Of a stretch of 64,000 nt of DNA, positions 17,430 to 27,223 are shown one piece after another. Both the position numbers and the translations under genes were made by a program. Under the pieces are notes generated by a model. That model searched no databases. It worked only from the letters and a program-made list of their open reading frames with translations, and had not been told where the DNA came from. The DNA is taken from positions 1 to 64,000 of the forward strand of contig JACZJT010000070.1 of assembly GCA_014860445.1 (NCBI GenBank). Reading direction: 5' to 3'. The DNA is from Burkholderiales bacterium. GTDB lineage: Bacteria > Pseudomonadota > Gammaproteobacteria > Burkholderiales > SG8-39. Positions within the stretch are counted from its first letter, which is position 1. Each line of letters starts with the position of its first letter.

Positions 17430-20117
17430 ATGCCCATGACAGACAAAGGTAAGAGTTATTCGGTCCTCACGATGAACACCTTGGCCTTCACGGTCAACTT
17501 CGCCATCTGGACCATGTTCTCAATTATCGGCATCCGCATCAAGACTGAGCTCGGGTTAAGCAATACAGAATTCGGCCTGCTGGTTGCCACGCCGATACTG
17601 ACCGGTTCCCTGGTGCGCCTGCCGCTGGGCGTGCTGACCGATCGCTACGGCGGCCGCATCGTCTATTTCATCCAGATGCTGCTGGTTGCGATCCCGACCT
17701 ATGGCCTGGCGTTTGCGACCCAGTACTGGCAGTACCTGACCATCGGCTTGTTCGTGGGTCTGGCGGGCGGCTCATTTGCCATTGGCATCGCCTACACCTC
17801 GGCCTGGTTCCCGAAGGAGAAGCAGGGCACGGCCATGGGCATATTCGGCGCCGGCAATGCCGGCGCCGCGGTGACCAACCTGATTGCACCCCTGATCGTG
17901 GTGGCCTTCGGCTGGCGCGCCGTGCCCCAGGTCTATTCGGCCGCCATGCTGATCATGGCGGTGGTGTTCTGGTTTTTCACCTACCCCGATCCCAAGCAGG
18001 TGGAGCGGAAGCTGAAAAAAGAGCATTTGACCCTCGCGCAGCAGCTGGCGCCGCTGGCGGATGCGCGTGTCTGGCGCTTTGGCCTGGCGTATTACTTTGT
18101 TTTCGGCGGATTCGTCGCGCTGGCGCTGTGGTTGCCGAAGTATTACATCGGCGAGTTCGGACTGGATCTGAAACACGCGGCCTTGATCACCATGTTCTTT
18201 ACCCTGCCCTCGGGACTGATCCGCGCGGCGGGCGGCTTTGCCTCCGACAAATGGGGCGGCGACACGGTCACCTGGTGGGTGTTCTGGGTCAGCATCGTGT
18301 GCCTGTTCTTCCTCTCCTATCCGCCGACAACGCTGACGGTGCACGGCATCAAGGGGGATTTTAATTTCAGTATCGGCCTGGGCGTCACGCTGTTCACGGT
18401 CCTGGTGTTCGTCGTCGGCATCGCACAGGGCATAGGCAAGGCGAGCGTCTATCGCAGCCTTGCGGACTACTATCCGAACAACATGGGCTCGGTCGGCGGA
18501 CTGGTCGGCGTCATCGGTGGTCTGGGCGGCTTTTCGATGCCCATTATGTTCGGCATTGCCGCCGACGCCACCAACGTACGCAGCAGCGCCTTCATGCTGA
18601 TATTCGGCGTGCTCGCCGGCGTTATGATCTGGACCTGGGCGGCCGAACGCGGCGAACGCGAGGAAATCCTGGAGAAGGAAACCGGGTTACGCGATCAAAT
18701 GGTCAAGGAACACCTGCTCGGCGCAAAGGCCGCTGTCGGAAGCTGGTTGCAGGATTGGCGGCCCGATGACGAGGCTTTCTGGCTGACCACGGGCAGGCGC
18801 ATCGCCCTGCGCAATTTGTTCTTCTCCATGCCGCCCCTGTTCCTGTCCTTCGCCGTGTGGATGGTGTGGAGCGTGGTGGTGATCGAACTGCCGAAGATCG
18901 GATTCAAATTCAGTACCGGTGAGCTGTTCTGGCTGGCTGCATTGCCCGGACTGTCGGGCTCGATACTGCGCCTCGCGTATTCATTCGTGGTGCCGATCTT
19001 CGGCGGCAGGAATTTTACGGTGTTCAGCACGGTGACGCTGCTGCTTCCGGCGCTGTGGATGGCGCTTGCCGTTCAGGATCCAAACACGAGTTATGTGGTA
19101 TTCGCGGTCATCGCGCTGTTGTGCGGTCTGGGCGGCGGCAATTTCTCCGCAAGTATGGCGAATATCAGTTTCTTTTTCCCGAAGCGCATGCAAGGCACTG
19201 CGCTCGGTTGGAACGCCGGCGCAGGCAATCTCGGGGTAGGCGTGATGCAGGCTGTTGTGCCTCTGAGCATCTACGGCGGCGCGCTCGCCGTCATGGGAGG
19301 TGGCCCGCAGACCTACAGCGATCCTGCCATCAGCCAGGCCTGGCTGCAGAACGCGGCTTACATCTGGGTACCGTTCATATTACTGGCGGCGCTCGCCGCC
19401 TGGTTCGGCATGCACAATATCCGCGGCGTACACGCGAGCTTCCGCGAGCAGGCCGTGATTTTCCGGCGCAAGCATGCATGGATGCTGGGCTGGCTCTACG
19501 GCGGGACATTCGGCTCATTTATCGGCTTCGCCGCCGCCTTCCCGACGTTGCTGGCAACACAGTTTCCTGGTTCGGGCTTGCTCAAATATGCATTCATCGG
19601 CCCCCTGATCGGTGCCTTGATCAGGCCACTGGGAGGCTGGCTGGCCGACCGTGTGGGCGGGGCCAGGGTCACGTTCTGGAATTTCGTGGTGATGTTTGTC
19701 GCATCGCTGGCCATCGCGGGATTCCTGCCCAGTGGATCGGATCCCGGCGCCGCGTCTGCTTTCTATGCAGCGTTCATGGTGCTGTTCCTGACGACGGGCA
19801 TCGGCAACGGATCCGTGTTCCGCATGGTCCCCACCGTATTCCAGACACTGCACCGGATTTGGGCGAAGGGGCAGGGCGAGGAGGGGATGGAAAAAGCAAA
19901 GCGGGACGGCGAAATCGAGGCTTCGGTTGCGCTCGGATTCACCGCCGCGATCGCTGCGTTCGGACTGTTCTTCGTGCCGGTAGCCGTAGGCATATCGCTG
20001 CAGGTGAGCGGCAGCCCGCATGCAGCCTGGTACGTATTCATCCTGTTCTATCTCAGTTGCGTTCTCGGCACCTGGTGGTGGTACCGGCGCAAAGAGGCCG
20101 AAATCCGCTGCGACTAG
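17430..20117 (+). CDS. narK: fused NarK1-NarK2 nitrate transporter
   Basis: An 895-residue protein made of two complete MFS transporters. The N-terminal module (about residues 1-410) is NarK1-like, with GSLVRLPLGVLTDRYGGR and GLAGGSFAIGIAYTSAWFP. The C-terminal module (about 445-895) is NarK2-like and begins with the motif DDEAFWLTTGRRIALRNLFF, which matches the N-termini of both single NarK proteins. Such fusions are known in Paracoccus, where one half imports nitrate with protons and the other exchanges nitrate for nitrite. GGAG sits eight bases before the ATG at 17430. No break or frameshift is seen. Confidence 0.92.
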   Translation: MPMTDKGKSYSVLTMNTLAFTVNFAIWTMFSIIGIRIKTELGLSNTEFGLLVATPILTGSLVRLPLGVLTDRYGGRIVYFIQMLLVAIPTYGLAFATQYWQYLTIGLFVGLAGGSFAIGIAYTSAWFPKEKQGTAMGIFGAGNAGAAVTNLIAPLIVVAFGWRAVPQVYSAAMLIMAVVFWFFTYPDPKQVERKLKKEHLTLAQQLAPLADARVWRFGLAYYFVFGGFVALALWLPKYYIGEFGLDLKHAALITMFFTLPSGLIRAAGGFASDKWGGDTVTWWVFWVSIVCLFFLSYPPTTLTVHGIKGDFNFSIGLGVTLFTVLVFVVGIAQGIGKASVYRSLADYYPNNMGSVGGLVGVIGGLGGFSMPIMFGIAADATNVRSSAFMLIFGVLAGVMIWTWAAERGEREEILEKETGLRDQMVKEHLLGAKAAVGSWLQDWRPDDEAFWLTTGRRIALRNLFFSMPPLFLSFAVWMVWSVVVIELPKIGFKFSTGELFWLAALPGLSGSILRLAYSFVVPIFGGRNFTVFSTVTLLLPALWMALAVQDPNTSYVVFAVIALLCGLGGGNFSASMANISFFFPKRMQGTALGWNAGAGNLGVGVMQAVVPLSIYGGALAVMGGGPQTYSDPAISQAWLQNAAYIWVPFILLAALAAWFGMHNIRGVHASFREQAVIFRRKHAWMLGWLYGGTFGSFIGFAAAFPTLLATQFPGSGLLKYAFIGPLIGALIRPLGGWLADRVGGARVTFWNFVVMFVASLAIAGFLPSGSDPGAASAFYAAFMVLFLTTGIGNGSVFRMVPTVFQTLHRIWAKGQGEEGMEKAKRDGEIEASVALGFTAAIAAFGLFFVPVAVGISLQVSGSPHAAWYVFILFYLSCVLGTWWWYRRKEAEIRCD

Positions 20118-20123
20118 CTCAAA

Positions 20124-20162
20124 CAAAGCTGTGCGGCGGGCTCTGCTCTCCGCGCAGCTTTG
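20124..20162. terminator. hairpin between convergent narK fusion and CoA-transferase gene
   Basis: CAAAGCTGTGCGG (20124-20136) pairs with CCGCGCAGCTTTG (20150-20162), a 13-bp stem with one G-T pair and a 13-base loop. It begins 6 bases after the narK stop and 21 bases from the opposing stop, so it can serve both strands. It lacks a clear T tract, so termination strength is uncertain. Confidence 0.55.
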
Positions 20163-20183
20163 AGTGGAACCAAAGGCGTACGC

Positions 20184-21413
20184 TCAGTCCTCTGGAATTT
20201 CAACGACCCGCTGCGATTGCAGCGAGCGGATGCGCTCGGCGTCGTAGCCTAGCCCGGCGAGCACCGCGTGCGTATGCTGCCCCACGCGATAGGGCGCCGG
20301 ACCGCCGGGGGCCACGGGCATGCGATCGACATGGAAGGGTAGTGCCGTCACGCGTATGCTGCCCCGACCCTGGTGCGGAATTTCCGGGAATGCCGATCTC
20401 TCCGCGAGGTGCGGAAGTTCGATGACCTCTTCGGGTGAGAGCACGGGCACGGCGGGTATGCGCGCTGCGGCCAGCGTTTTCACGGCTTCATCCACGCTCT
20501 CGAAGGCATCCAGCCTCTCCCGCAGGATCTGGACCAGCGCTTTCCAATTGGCGCGGCGTGACATCACCGTCGCAAAGCGCGGATCGCTTGCCATTTCGGG
20601 TCGGCCGATAAGCGCCAGCAGACGCGACCACAGGTGCGGCGCGCCGGCGCTTTGCATCGCCACGTAGCGCTCACCGATCGGATGCACCACCATGCCGACG
20701 CGCGGTTCGCGCAGCACCTCGCCACCGTTCAGCAGCGAGCCGTAGGTGAGATCGTCCGCCGCGATCAGGCATTCGAGCATCGACACATCGAGGTAGGCTC
20801 CGCGTCCGTTGCGGCCGCGCCGCAGCAAGGCCGCGCAGATTGCCCCGAAGGCATGCGCGCCCGCGAGCACGTCCGCCGTCTGCAGGTAGGACACGCGCGG
20901 CGACGATTCGCCGCCGCGATCGAGATCCATCACGCCCGAGATCGCATTGATCAGGTGCGCGTATGCCTGCATCGAACTCATCGGCCCGGTCTGGCCGAAA
21001 CCCGAGATGGAGCAGTAGACCAGATCCGGTCGCATGGCCAGCAGCGTCGCGGCATCCAGGCCGTAACGCGCCATCACGCCGGGAGAGAAATTTTCGACGA
21101 CCACGTCGGCGCCGCGGACCAGATCGAGCGCGATGTCGCGCGCCTGCGGATTGGCAAGGTCGATCGCGATGCTCTCCTTGCCGGCGTTCAAGCGCGCAAA
21201 GTAGCTGCTTTGATCCGTCCGCTTCGGATCCAGCTGGAGCACGGTATAACGAATTTCATCGCCTTCGCCGGGACGCTCGATCTTGATCACGCGAGCGCCA
21301 AGGTCGGCGAGCATGCGCGTTGCGTAAGGTCCGGCCAGCACGCGCGTAAAGTCGACGACGGTAATGCCTGATAGCAGCGGTTCGGCGGTGTTGGCAGGGC
21401 TTGTTTTTGTCAT
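20184..21413 (-). CDS. CaiB/BaiF (family III) CoA-transferase
   Basis: A 409-residue class III CoA-transferase, which moves CoA between carboxylic acids through an enzyme-bound anhydride. The family start GITVVDFTRVLAGPYATRML is clear, and D181 in YLQTADVLAG aligns with the catalytic Asp of formyl-CoA transferase. The start at 21413 is chosen over a more upstream ATG because the homology begins there. No acyl-CoA partner gene is adjacent, so the substrate cannot be inferred. It is convergent with the nar locus and unrelated to it. Confidence 0.87.
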   Translation of the reverse strand: MTKTSPANTAEPLLSGITVVDFTRVLAGPYATRMLADLGARVIKIERPGEGDEIRYTVLQLDPKRTDQSSYFARLNAGKESIAIDLANPQARDIALDLVRGADVVVENFSPGVMARYGLDAATLLAMRPDLVYCSISGFGQTGPMSSMQAYAHLINAISGVMDLDRGGESSPRVSYLQTADVLAGAHAFGAICAALLRRGRNGRGAYLDVSMLECLIAADDLTYGSLLNGGEVLREPRVGMVVHPIGERYVAMQSAGAPHLWSRLLALIGRPEMASDPRFATVMSRRANWKALVQILRERLDAFESVDEAVKTLAAARIPAVPVLSPEEVIELPHLAERSAFPEIPHQGRGSIRVTALPFHVDRMPVAPGGPAPYRVGQHTHAVLAGLGYDAERIRSLQSQRVVEIPED

Positions 21414-21532
21414 GTGAGTCGCGGGCCTTGGCCGCTTTGCAGTCGGAGGGCGCACAGCTTACAGCATTCGCAGGGGGTGACGCCATATTCAAGATCGAGC
21501 TCCACGAACGGCCGCGCTGTAGAATTGCCGCA

Positions 21533-22021
21533 ATGAAGACCTATGCCATCCTGTTCTGTTGCACCGGCAATATATGCCGCTCGCCGACCGCCGAAGGCGT
21601 ATTCGCGAAGAAGATTTCAGATGCGGGTTTGACGGACAGCATACTTATCGATTCCGCTGGTACGCATGGATATCACGTCGGCGAGCCGCCAGATTTGCGC
21701 TCGCAGCATGCCGCAAAAGCGCGCGGTTACGATATCTCAGCGCAGCGCGCGCGCCGGGTGACACGCGATGATTTTGACCGGTTCAATCGGGTGCTGGCGA
21801 TGGACGACGATAACCTGCGCTTCCTCACCATGCTGTGCCCGCCCTCGAGCGCGCACAAACTAAAAATGATGATGGAGTATTCCGGCAGATACAGCGAGCG
21901 TGAAGTGCCCGATCCGTATAGCGGCGGCCCGGAGGGCTTCGAGTTGGTGCTTGAGATGCTGGAGGACGCCGCAGAGGGATTGCTCCAAAGCATCCTGCTG
22001 GAGCAATCGATCAATCGCTAG
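21533..22021 (+). CDS. low-molecular-weight protein-tyrosine phosphatase
   Basis: A 162-residue phosphatase with the CX5R P-loop CTGNICR (C10 to R16) near the N-terminus and the general-acid region VPDPYSGG near residue 128, both diagnostic of the family. Such enzymes remove phosphate from tyrosine or arginine in proteins. The start at 21533 is selected because the family begins with the strand leading to the P-loop. It stands alone between a divergent CoA-transferase gene and convergent rne, so its target is not suggested by context. Confidence 0.88.
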   Translation: MKTYAILFCCTGNICRSPTAEGVFAKKISDAGLTDSILIDSAGTHGYHVGEPPDLRSQHAAKARGYDISAQRARRVTRDDFDRFNRVLAMDDDNLRFLTMLCPPSSAHKLKMMMEYSGRYSEREVPDPYSGGPEGFELVLEMLEDAAEGLLQSILLEQSINR

Positions 22022-22066
22022 AAGCTTGTTAAACAGCGCTCCGGGGCCTAACGCGCCGGGTTTAAA

Positions 22067-22099
22067 AAAAAGCCCCTCCTGCGACAGGAGGGGCTTTTT
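22067..22099. terminator. bidirectional intrinsic terminator between ptp and rne
   Basis: A 15-bp perfect stem (22067-22081 with 22085-22099) around a three-base loop. It has a GC-rich core AGCCCCTCCTG and runs of A and T on either flank, so it reads as an intrinsic terminator in both directions. It ends both the phosphatase gene and rne, which converge here. Confidence 0.95.
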
Positions 22100-22150
22100 A
22101 TGGTTCGCGGTCCTGGCTTACACCGCGAGGCATCACAGTAAAGCAATTCG

Positions 22151-24859
22151 CTAGACGTTTTTTTGCGTCTCCACGATTTGCAGCGGCCCGGTATCCGGAG
22201 GCGGCGGACGCCGCGGACGCGGACTCGGCGGCACGTACTGGGGCTCGGGCTCCGTAACGACCTGTTTCGCCTTGTTCGGATCGGTCTGGATCATGACCAG
22301 TCCGCTTTGCTCCAGCGCTTTCTCCACGTCGAGTACCGGTGCTGGCGCAGGCGCAGGCTCGGGCGTCTGTACCGAACGCAACGGCTCCGGTGCGGGCGCG
22401 GGTTCTAAGTGAATTTCCGGTTCCGGCACAAACGGTGGCTCCGGCGCAACGACAGGCAGTGGCGCTTCAACAGGGGGCGCGACATGGACCGTCTCAGCCG
22501 GTGCAACGGCGGCGACGGAAATTTGTTCCTCCGCTACCGCATGCTGCATTTCGGGAGCCGCTTCTTGCGCAGGCGCCTGCACTTCGGTGCGGTCTTCATT
22601 GCTGTGTTCCGCCAGGGCCGCGCGTGCTGCGTGTTCGGCCTGCTCCGCGCGTTCCAGATCGACGGGTTCCGCGCGTTCTACGCGGGCAGGGCGCTCGCCG
22701 CGCTCACCGCGTTCGCCACGCTCACCCCGGCCGCCGCGTCCGCGGCGACCGCGGCTGCGTCCCGATTCGCTCCCGTCCTCGGGGCGTTTGTTCTCAGGCG
22801 GCCGTGCTTCAACACCCGGCTGTCCCTCGGTTGGAAGCTGCGGACGCGGGGCGCGCGGTTCCCTTGGTTCGCGAGGAGGGCGCGCTTCACGTTCTGGCCG
22901 CTCTCCGCGGTTGCGATCCTGACGCGGCTCGCGTTGTTCGGGCCGATTGACCTCGCCTTGCGCCGGCTTTGCTTCGCGTCCTCCGCGTTCCTGGCGGTCG
23001 CGTCCGCCACGTCCGCCGCGGCCGCCGCGCCCGCCGCGATCACTGCCGCTGCGCTCGCTGCGTTCGCCCCGTTCACCGCGCTCGCGCTGCGGTTCGCGCC
23101 GGGGTTCCCGGCGTGAAGGGCGAATGCCGCTGCTGGGTTCAGCTTCGGATTTTGGCGCTTCGCCTTTGAACCAGCCCATGATGCGCGAGATGATGCCTGG
23201 CGCGGTTTTGGTTTCACTCTCAAGTGCCTTCGGCACGGACAAGGGCGCCGGTTCACCCGGCGGAATGCCCTGCACCGCGGCCTGCGCTCGCACGGCTTTC
23301 GGCTCTGCACCGGTCTGGGGCTTTGTATCTTCCTCGGAGGGCAATTGCACCATGTTATAGCTGGCAGGCAAAGGTTCTGCCTGGTTGAGATCGTCGTGGC
23401 GCAAGCGCGAAATCTGATAGTGCGGCGTTTCCAGATGGATGTTCGGGATCAGCACTACATTCACCTTGAGCCGCGACTCGACGCCGTGGATGTCAGTGCG
23501 CTTCTCGTTCAAAAGAAAAGTGGCCACATCGACCGGCACCTGCGCATGCACAGCCGCGGTGTTTTCTTTCATCGCCTCTTCCTGGATGATGCGCAGGATA
23601 TGCAGCGCGGCAGACTCTATGCCGCGGATATGGCCGATGCCGTTGCAGCGCGGGCAGGTGATGGTGCTGCCTTCGCCCAGGGACGGACGCAGGCGCTGGC
23701 GCGACAATTCCATCAGGCCGAAGCGCGAGATCTTGCCCATTTGCACGCGCGCGCGGTCAAAATGCAGCGACTCGCGCAGGCGGTTTTCCACATCGCGCTG
23801 GTTGCGCTGCGATTCCATGTCGATGAAGTCGATCACGATCAGGCCGCCCAGGTCGCGCAGACGCAGCTGGCGTGCAATTTCCTCGGCCGCCTCCAGATTG
23901 GTTCGGAACGCGGTTTCCTCGATGTCGCTGCCGCGCGTGGAGCGCGCCGAGTTGACGTCGATCGAAACCAGCGCCTCGGTGTGGTCGATGACCACGGCTC
24001 CGCCCGCGGGCAGGTTCACCTGGCGCGAGTATGCGGTTTCGATCTGGTGCTCGATCTGGAAGCGTGAAAACAGGGGCACATCGTCGCGATAACGCTTCAC
24101 CCGGCTGACATTGTCCGGCATCACATGCGCCATGAACTGCTGCGCCTGTTCAAAGATCGAATCGGTATCGATCAGTATTTCGCCGATCTCCGGATGGAAG
24201 TAGTCGCGGATGGCGCGGATGACCAGGCTGCCTTCCTGATAGATCAGGAATGCGCCTTTCTGACTGGTGGACGCTTCTTCGATGGCGTGCCACAGCTGCA
24301 GCAGGTACTTCAGATCCCAGTCGAGTTCTTCCAGCGAGCGACCGATACCGGCCGTGCGCGCAATCACGCTCATACCGGCCGGGACCGGGAGCTGGTCCAT
24401 GGTGTCGCGCAACTCTTCGCGGTCTTCGCCTTCGACGCGACGCGACACGCCGCCGCCCCTCGGGTTGTTCGGCATCAATACGAGGTAGCGTCCGGCGAGG
24501 CTGATGAACGTCGTGAGCGCCGCCCCTTTGTTGCCGCGCTCGTCCTTCTCCACCTGGACAATCAGTTCCTGGCCTTCCTTGAGCGCATCCTGGATGCGCG
24601 CGCGGCCGACGTCGACACCCGCCTTGAAATAGGTGCGTGCGACTTCCTTGAACGGGAGAAAACCGTGGCGATCGGTACCGTAGTCGATGAACGCAGCTTC
24701 AAGGCTGGGTTCGACGCGGGTGATGACGCCTTTGTAGATATTGCTCTTGCGTTGCTCTTTCGACGCCGATTCAATGTCGAGGTCTATCAGTTTTTGACCA
24801 TCGACTATGGCGACACGTAGTTCTTCGGCCTGTGTCGCGTTAAACAGCATGCGCTTCAT
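22151..24859 (-). CDS. rne: ribonuclease E
   Basis: A 902-residue endoribonuclease that initiates mRNA decay and processes rRNA and tRNA. Residues 1-510 are catalytic: an S1 domain near 38-118, magnesium ligands D301 (SIDVNS) and D344 (VIDFIDM), and the zinc-link CPRC with C402 and C405. Residues from about 515 form a disordered tail with Arg/Gly/Glu-rich repeats, RNA-binding and degradosome scaffold in type. The C-terminus holds Pro-rich segments. It is divergent from rluC as in E. coli and has a long leader (see 24860-25207). Confidence 0.95.
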   Translation of the reverse strand: MKRMLFNATQAEELRVAIVDGQKLIDLDIESASKEQRKSNIYKGVITRVEPSLEAAFIDYGTDRHGFLPFKEVARTYFKAGVDVGRARIQDALKEGQELIVQVEKDERGNKGAALTTFISLAGRYLVLMPNNPRGGGVSRRVEGEDREELRDTMDQLPVPAGMSVIARTAGIGRSLEELDWDLKYLLQLWHAIEEASTSQKGAFLIYQEGSLVIRAIRDYFHPEIGEILIDTDSIFEQAQQFMAHVMPDNVSRVKRYRDDVPLFSRFQIEHQIETAYSRQVNLPAGGAVVIDHTEALVSIDVNSARSTRGSDIEETAFRTNLEAAEEIARQLRLRDLGGLIVIDFIDMESQRNQRDVENRLRESLHFDRARVQMGKISRFGLMELSRQRLRPSLGEGSTITCPRCNGIGHIRGIESAALHILRIIQEEAMKENTAAVHAQVPVDVATFLLNEKRTDIHGVESRLKVNVVLIPNIHLETPHYQISRLRHDDLNQAEPLPASYNMVQLPSEEDTKPQTGAEPKAVRAQAAVQGIPPGEPAPLSVPKALESETKTAPGIISRIMGWFKGEAPKSEAEPSSGIRPSRREPRREPQRERGERGERSERSGSDRGGRGGRGGRGGRDRQERGGREAKPAQGEVNRPEQREPRQDRNRGERPEREARPPREPREPRAPRPQLPTEGQPGVEARPPENKRPEDGSESGRSRGRRGRGGRGERGERGERGERPARVERAEPVDLERAEQAEHAARAALAEHSNEDRTEVQAPAQEAAPEMQHAVAEEQISVAAVAPAETVHVAPPVEAPLPVVAPEPPFVPEPEIHLEPAPAPEPLRSVQTPEPAPAPAPVLDVEKALEQSGLVMIQTDPNKAKQVVTEPEPQYVPPSPRPRRPPPPDTGPLQIVETQKNV

Positions 24860-25207
24860 GAATGTTGCTCCCGCGCGCGCATGGGCAGGACAAATCTCGG
24901 GCAGGACAAACCTGGGCCTAAATGTTCAGGGGCTTAGCGATACATTCCAGTCTAAATTAAGTGGAAGGGGGATCGGTTGGGTCTGTCTAACTAATCTTCG
25001 GGACGTATTCCGAAGGCCGTAATCTGCCGCTGCTCTTACAGCGCGCCAAATCAATTACACTCTCGCTACTTCCGGTGAGCGATATTAACCGCATTGCCCA
25101 GGGTTACGACCCTTCCGGGGCCGCAAAACCGGGGACGTGTCCAAGTTTGTGTCGCCATTTCGGCGCACCAAACCTTGTCCCGCGACTGAGCCAGTAGGAA
25201 CATTATA
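24860..25207 (-). promoter_or_regulatory. rne promoter and long 5' untranslated region
   Basis: No gene is seen in this stretch. On the minus strand TATAAT (25202-25207) with TTTACT (25226-25231) at 18-base spacing forms a promoter. This would give an rne leader of about 335 bases. The E. coli rne leader is of similar length and holds a hairpin through which RNase E limits its own message. Here CTTCGG (24996-25001) and CCGAAG (25010-25015) can form one hairpin and a GC-rich block near 25110-25140 another. Autoregulation is inferred. Confidence 0.5.
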
Positions 25208-25213
25208 AGCAAA

Positions 25214-26143
25214 ATGAAGGATTTAAGTAAAGTTTCCGTGAGGATGGTGGAAATCGACAGCGAATCCGCGGGCCAGCGCATCGACAACTACCTGCTGCGC
25301 GTATGCAAAGGCGTGCCCAAAAGCCATATTTATCGCATCCTCAGGAGCGGGGAGGTGCGGATTAACAGTGGTCGCGTGGACGCGACCTATCGTTTGGGCG
25401 AAGGTGACCGGATACGCATACCGCCTTTGCGTCTGGGTACCAGGACCGCGACGGCGAAAGCGCCGAAAATCGACCTGCCGCTGCTCTATGAGGACGAAGG
25501 CCTGATCGCGGCCAACAAACCCGCCGGGCTCGCGGTGCATGGCGGCAGCGGCATCAGCCACGGCGTGATCGAGCAATTGCGCGCCGCCCGCCCGCAGGCG
25601 AAATTCCTCGAACTGGTGCACCGGCTCGACCGCGATACCTCGGGGCTGTTGCTGTTGGCAAAGAAACGATCGGTACTTACGGCGATGCACGAACTGATAC
25701 GCACGGGACAGATGGACAAGCGCTACCTGGTGCTGGTGCGGGGCCAATGGCCGAAGGGGAAGCAGCATGTCAAGCTCAAGCTGCAGCGCTATGTGACCGG
25801 CGCTGGCGAACGCCGGGTAAGCGTGGACGATGAAGGGCGCGAGTCCCACACCGTATTCGACCTCGAGCGTGCCTGCGGCGATTACAGCCTGCTGCAGGCG
25901 CAACTAAAGACCGGACGCACCCATCAGATACGCGTACACCTCACGCACCTGGGTTTCCCTATCGTAGGCGATGACAAGTACGGTGATTTTGAATTGAACA
26001 AGCGCCTGGCCAAACAAGGCATGAAACGCATGTTCCTGCATGCCTGGAAGCTCGCGTTCGTGCATCCCGCCAGCGGCGATACGCTGAAGCTGGAGGCGCC
26101 ACTGCCGCCGGAACTGGAAAATTTCCTATCCGCCCTGAAATAA
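25214..26143 (+). CDS. rluC: 23S rRNA pseudouridine synthase RluC
   Basis: A 309-residue enzyme with an N-terminal S4 RNA-binding domain (about residues 19-70) and the catalytic HRLDRDTSG motif, with the nucleophile at D139. The RluC identity rests on its divergence from rne, a conserved arrangement, and on family length. RluC modifies U955, U2504 and U2580 of 23S rRNA. Neither ATG at 25214 nor the one at 25244 has a good ribosome site. The 25214 start is kept because S4 family proteins usually have several residues before the domain. Confidence 0.9.
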   Translation: MKDLSKVSVRMVEIDSESAGQRIDNYLLRVCKGVPKSHIYRILRSGEVRINSGRVDATYRLGEGDRIRIPPLRLGTRTATAKAPKIDLPLLYEDEGLIAANKPAGLAVHGGSGISHGVIEQLRAARPQAKFLELVHRLDRDTSGLLLLAKKRSVLTAMHELIRTGQMDKRYLVLVRGQWPKGKQHVKLKLQRYVTGAGERRVSVDDEGRESHTVFDLERACGDYSLLQAQLKTGRTHQIRVHLTHLGFPIVGDDKYGDFELNKRLAKQGMKRMFLHAWKLAFVHPASGDTLKLEAPLPPELENFLSALK

Positions 26144-26194
26144 CAATACGCGACCATCGATAGATGTACGCACCTACGGAATGCAGGGGAGCAA

Positions 26195-26851
26195 ATGCAA
26201 AAACGATTTCAATTGCTGGTGTTCGACTGGGACGGGACCTTGATGGATTCCGCTGCAGCCATCGTCGCAAGCATACAGGCGAGCTGCGAGGACCTCGGGT
26301 TGCCGATACCGGAGCGCGAGCGGGCGGCACATGTAATCGGCCTGGGCCTGAAAGACGCGCTGTCCTACGCCGTGCCCGAATTGCCCCCCTCGGACTACGG
26401 CAGACTCGCAGAGCGCTATCGCCATCATTATCTCGCACGCGACCCTGACATCGAGCTGTTTCCCGGCATGCGCGAGATGCTCGCCGTCCTCAAGGAGAAG
26501 GGCCATCTGCTCGCGGTGGCGACGGGCAAGAGCCGCGTCGGGCTGGACCGTGTGCTGGAGGCAACGCAGCTGAAATCAATTTTTGACTCGTCACGTTGCG
26601 CCGACGAAACCCATTCCAAGCCGCATCCGGCCATGCTGCAGGAATTGATGGCGGAACTGATGGTCGAACCGGAGTCGACGCTGATGATCGGCGACACTGC
26701 GCACGATTTGCAGATGGCACTGAGCGCGGGCGTGCCCGCACTGGCGGTGAGCTACGGCGCGCATCCCAAGGATAGTCTTACCGAATTCAATCCGCTCGCC
26801 TGCATCGACATGCCTCAGGATTTGGCGCCATGGCTGGCAAGAAACGCCTGA
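26195..26851 (+). CDS. HAD-superfamily phosphatase (Gph-like)
   Basis: A 218-residue HAD hydrolase. Motif I is FDWDGTLMDS with nucleophile D11 and D13, motif II is VATGKS, and the later lysine (SKPHP) and acidic MIGDTAHD complete the site. It has a helical cap after motif I, as in phosphoglycolate phosphatase. The exact substrate is unknown. It follows rluC by 51 bases, with GGGGAG before its ATG, and its last 22 bases overlap the Rieske gene. Confidence 0.85.
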   Translation: MQKRFQLLVFDWDGTLMDSAAAIVASIQASCEDLGLPIPERERAAHVIGLGLKDALSYAVPELPPSDYGRLAERYRHHYLARDPDIELFPGMREMLAVLKEKGHLLAVATGKSRVGLDRVLEATQLKSIFDSSRCADETHSKPHPAMLQELMAELMVEPESTLMIGDTAHDLQMALSAGVPALAVSYGAHPKDSLTEFNPLACIDMPQDLAPWLARNA

Positions 26852-27219
26852 CCGAGCTCAGCGAACGCGCGCCCAAGGTGCGCGCACAGCGCGTCTGCGC
26901 CAGCGGCGATCTGGCCGACGGCGGCGACGGCATCCGCTTCGAGGTCGACCACAATGGTGAAACCGTTCCGGCGTTTGCCATCCGCTACGGCGGGCGTGTC
27001 TATGCCTATCTCAACCGCTGTGCCCACATTGCAATGGAGCTTGACTGGAATCCGGGGAAGTTCCTCGATGCCGAAGGCGAGTATTTGATATGCTCGACGC
27101 ACGGTGCAGTGTACGCTCCGGAAAGCGGCGCCTGCCGCGGCGGACCCTGCCGCGGCGCCGGGCTGAGCGGCTTGACAGTGACGGAAGTCGGCGGCAATGT
27201 CTACGTAGAGAGAGGCTGA
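26830..27219 (+). CDS. small Rieske [2Fe-2S] ferredoxin-like protein
   Basis: A 129-residue protein with Rieske ligands C64 and H66 (CAH) and C88 and H91 (CSTH), so it should bind a [2Fe-2S] cluster with two His and two Cys. No signal or membrane segment is present, so it is soluble. It overlaps the HAD gene by 22 bases and ends four bases before sppA; this HAD-Rieske-sppA order suggests cotranslation. The electron partner is unknown. Confidence 0.85.
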   Translation: MAGKKRLTELSERAPKVRAQRVCASGDLADGGDGIRFEVDHNGETVPAFAIRYGGRVYAYLNRCAHIAMELDWNPGKFLDAEGEYLICSTHGAVYAPESGACRGGPCRGAGLSGLTVTEVGGNVYVERG

Positions 27220-27223
27220 ATCA

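Noticed and set aside
22339-23116. Long open frames opposite the rne tail
   Set aside because: They arise from the Arg/Gly codon bias of the rne repeats and have no ribosome site or known domain.
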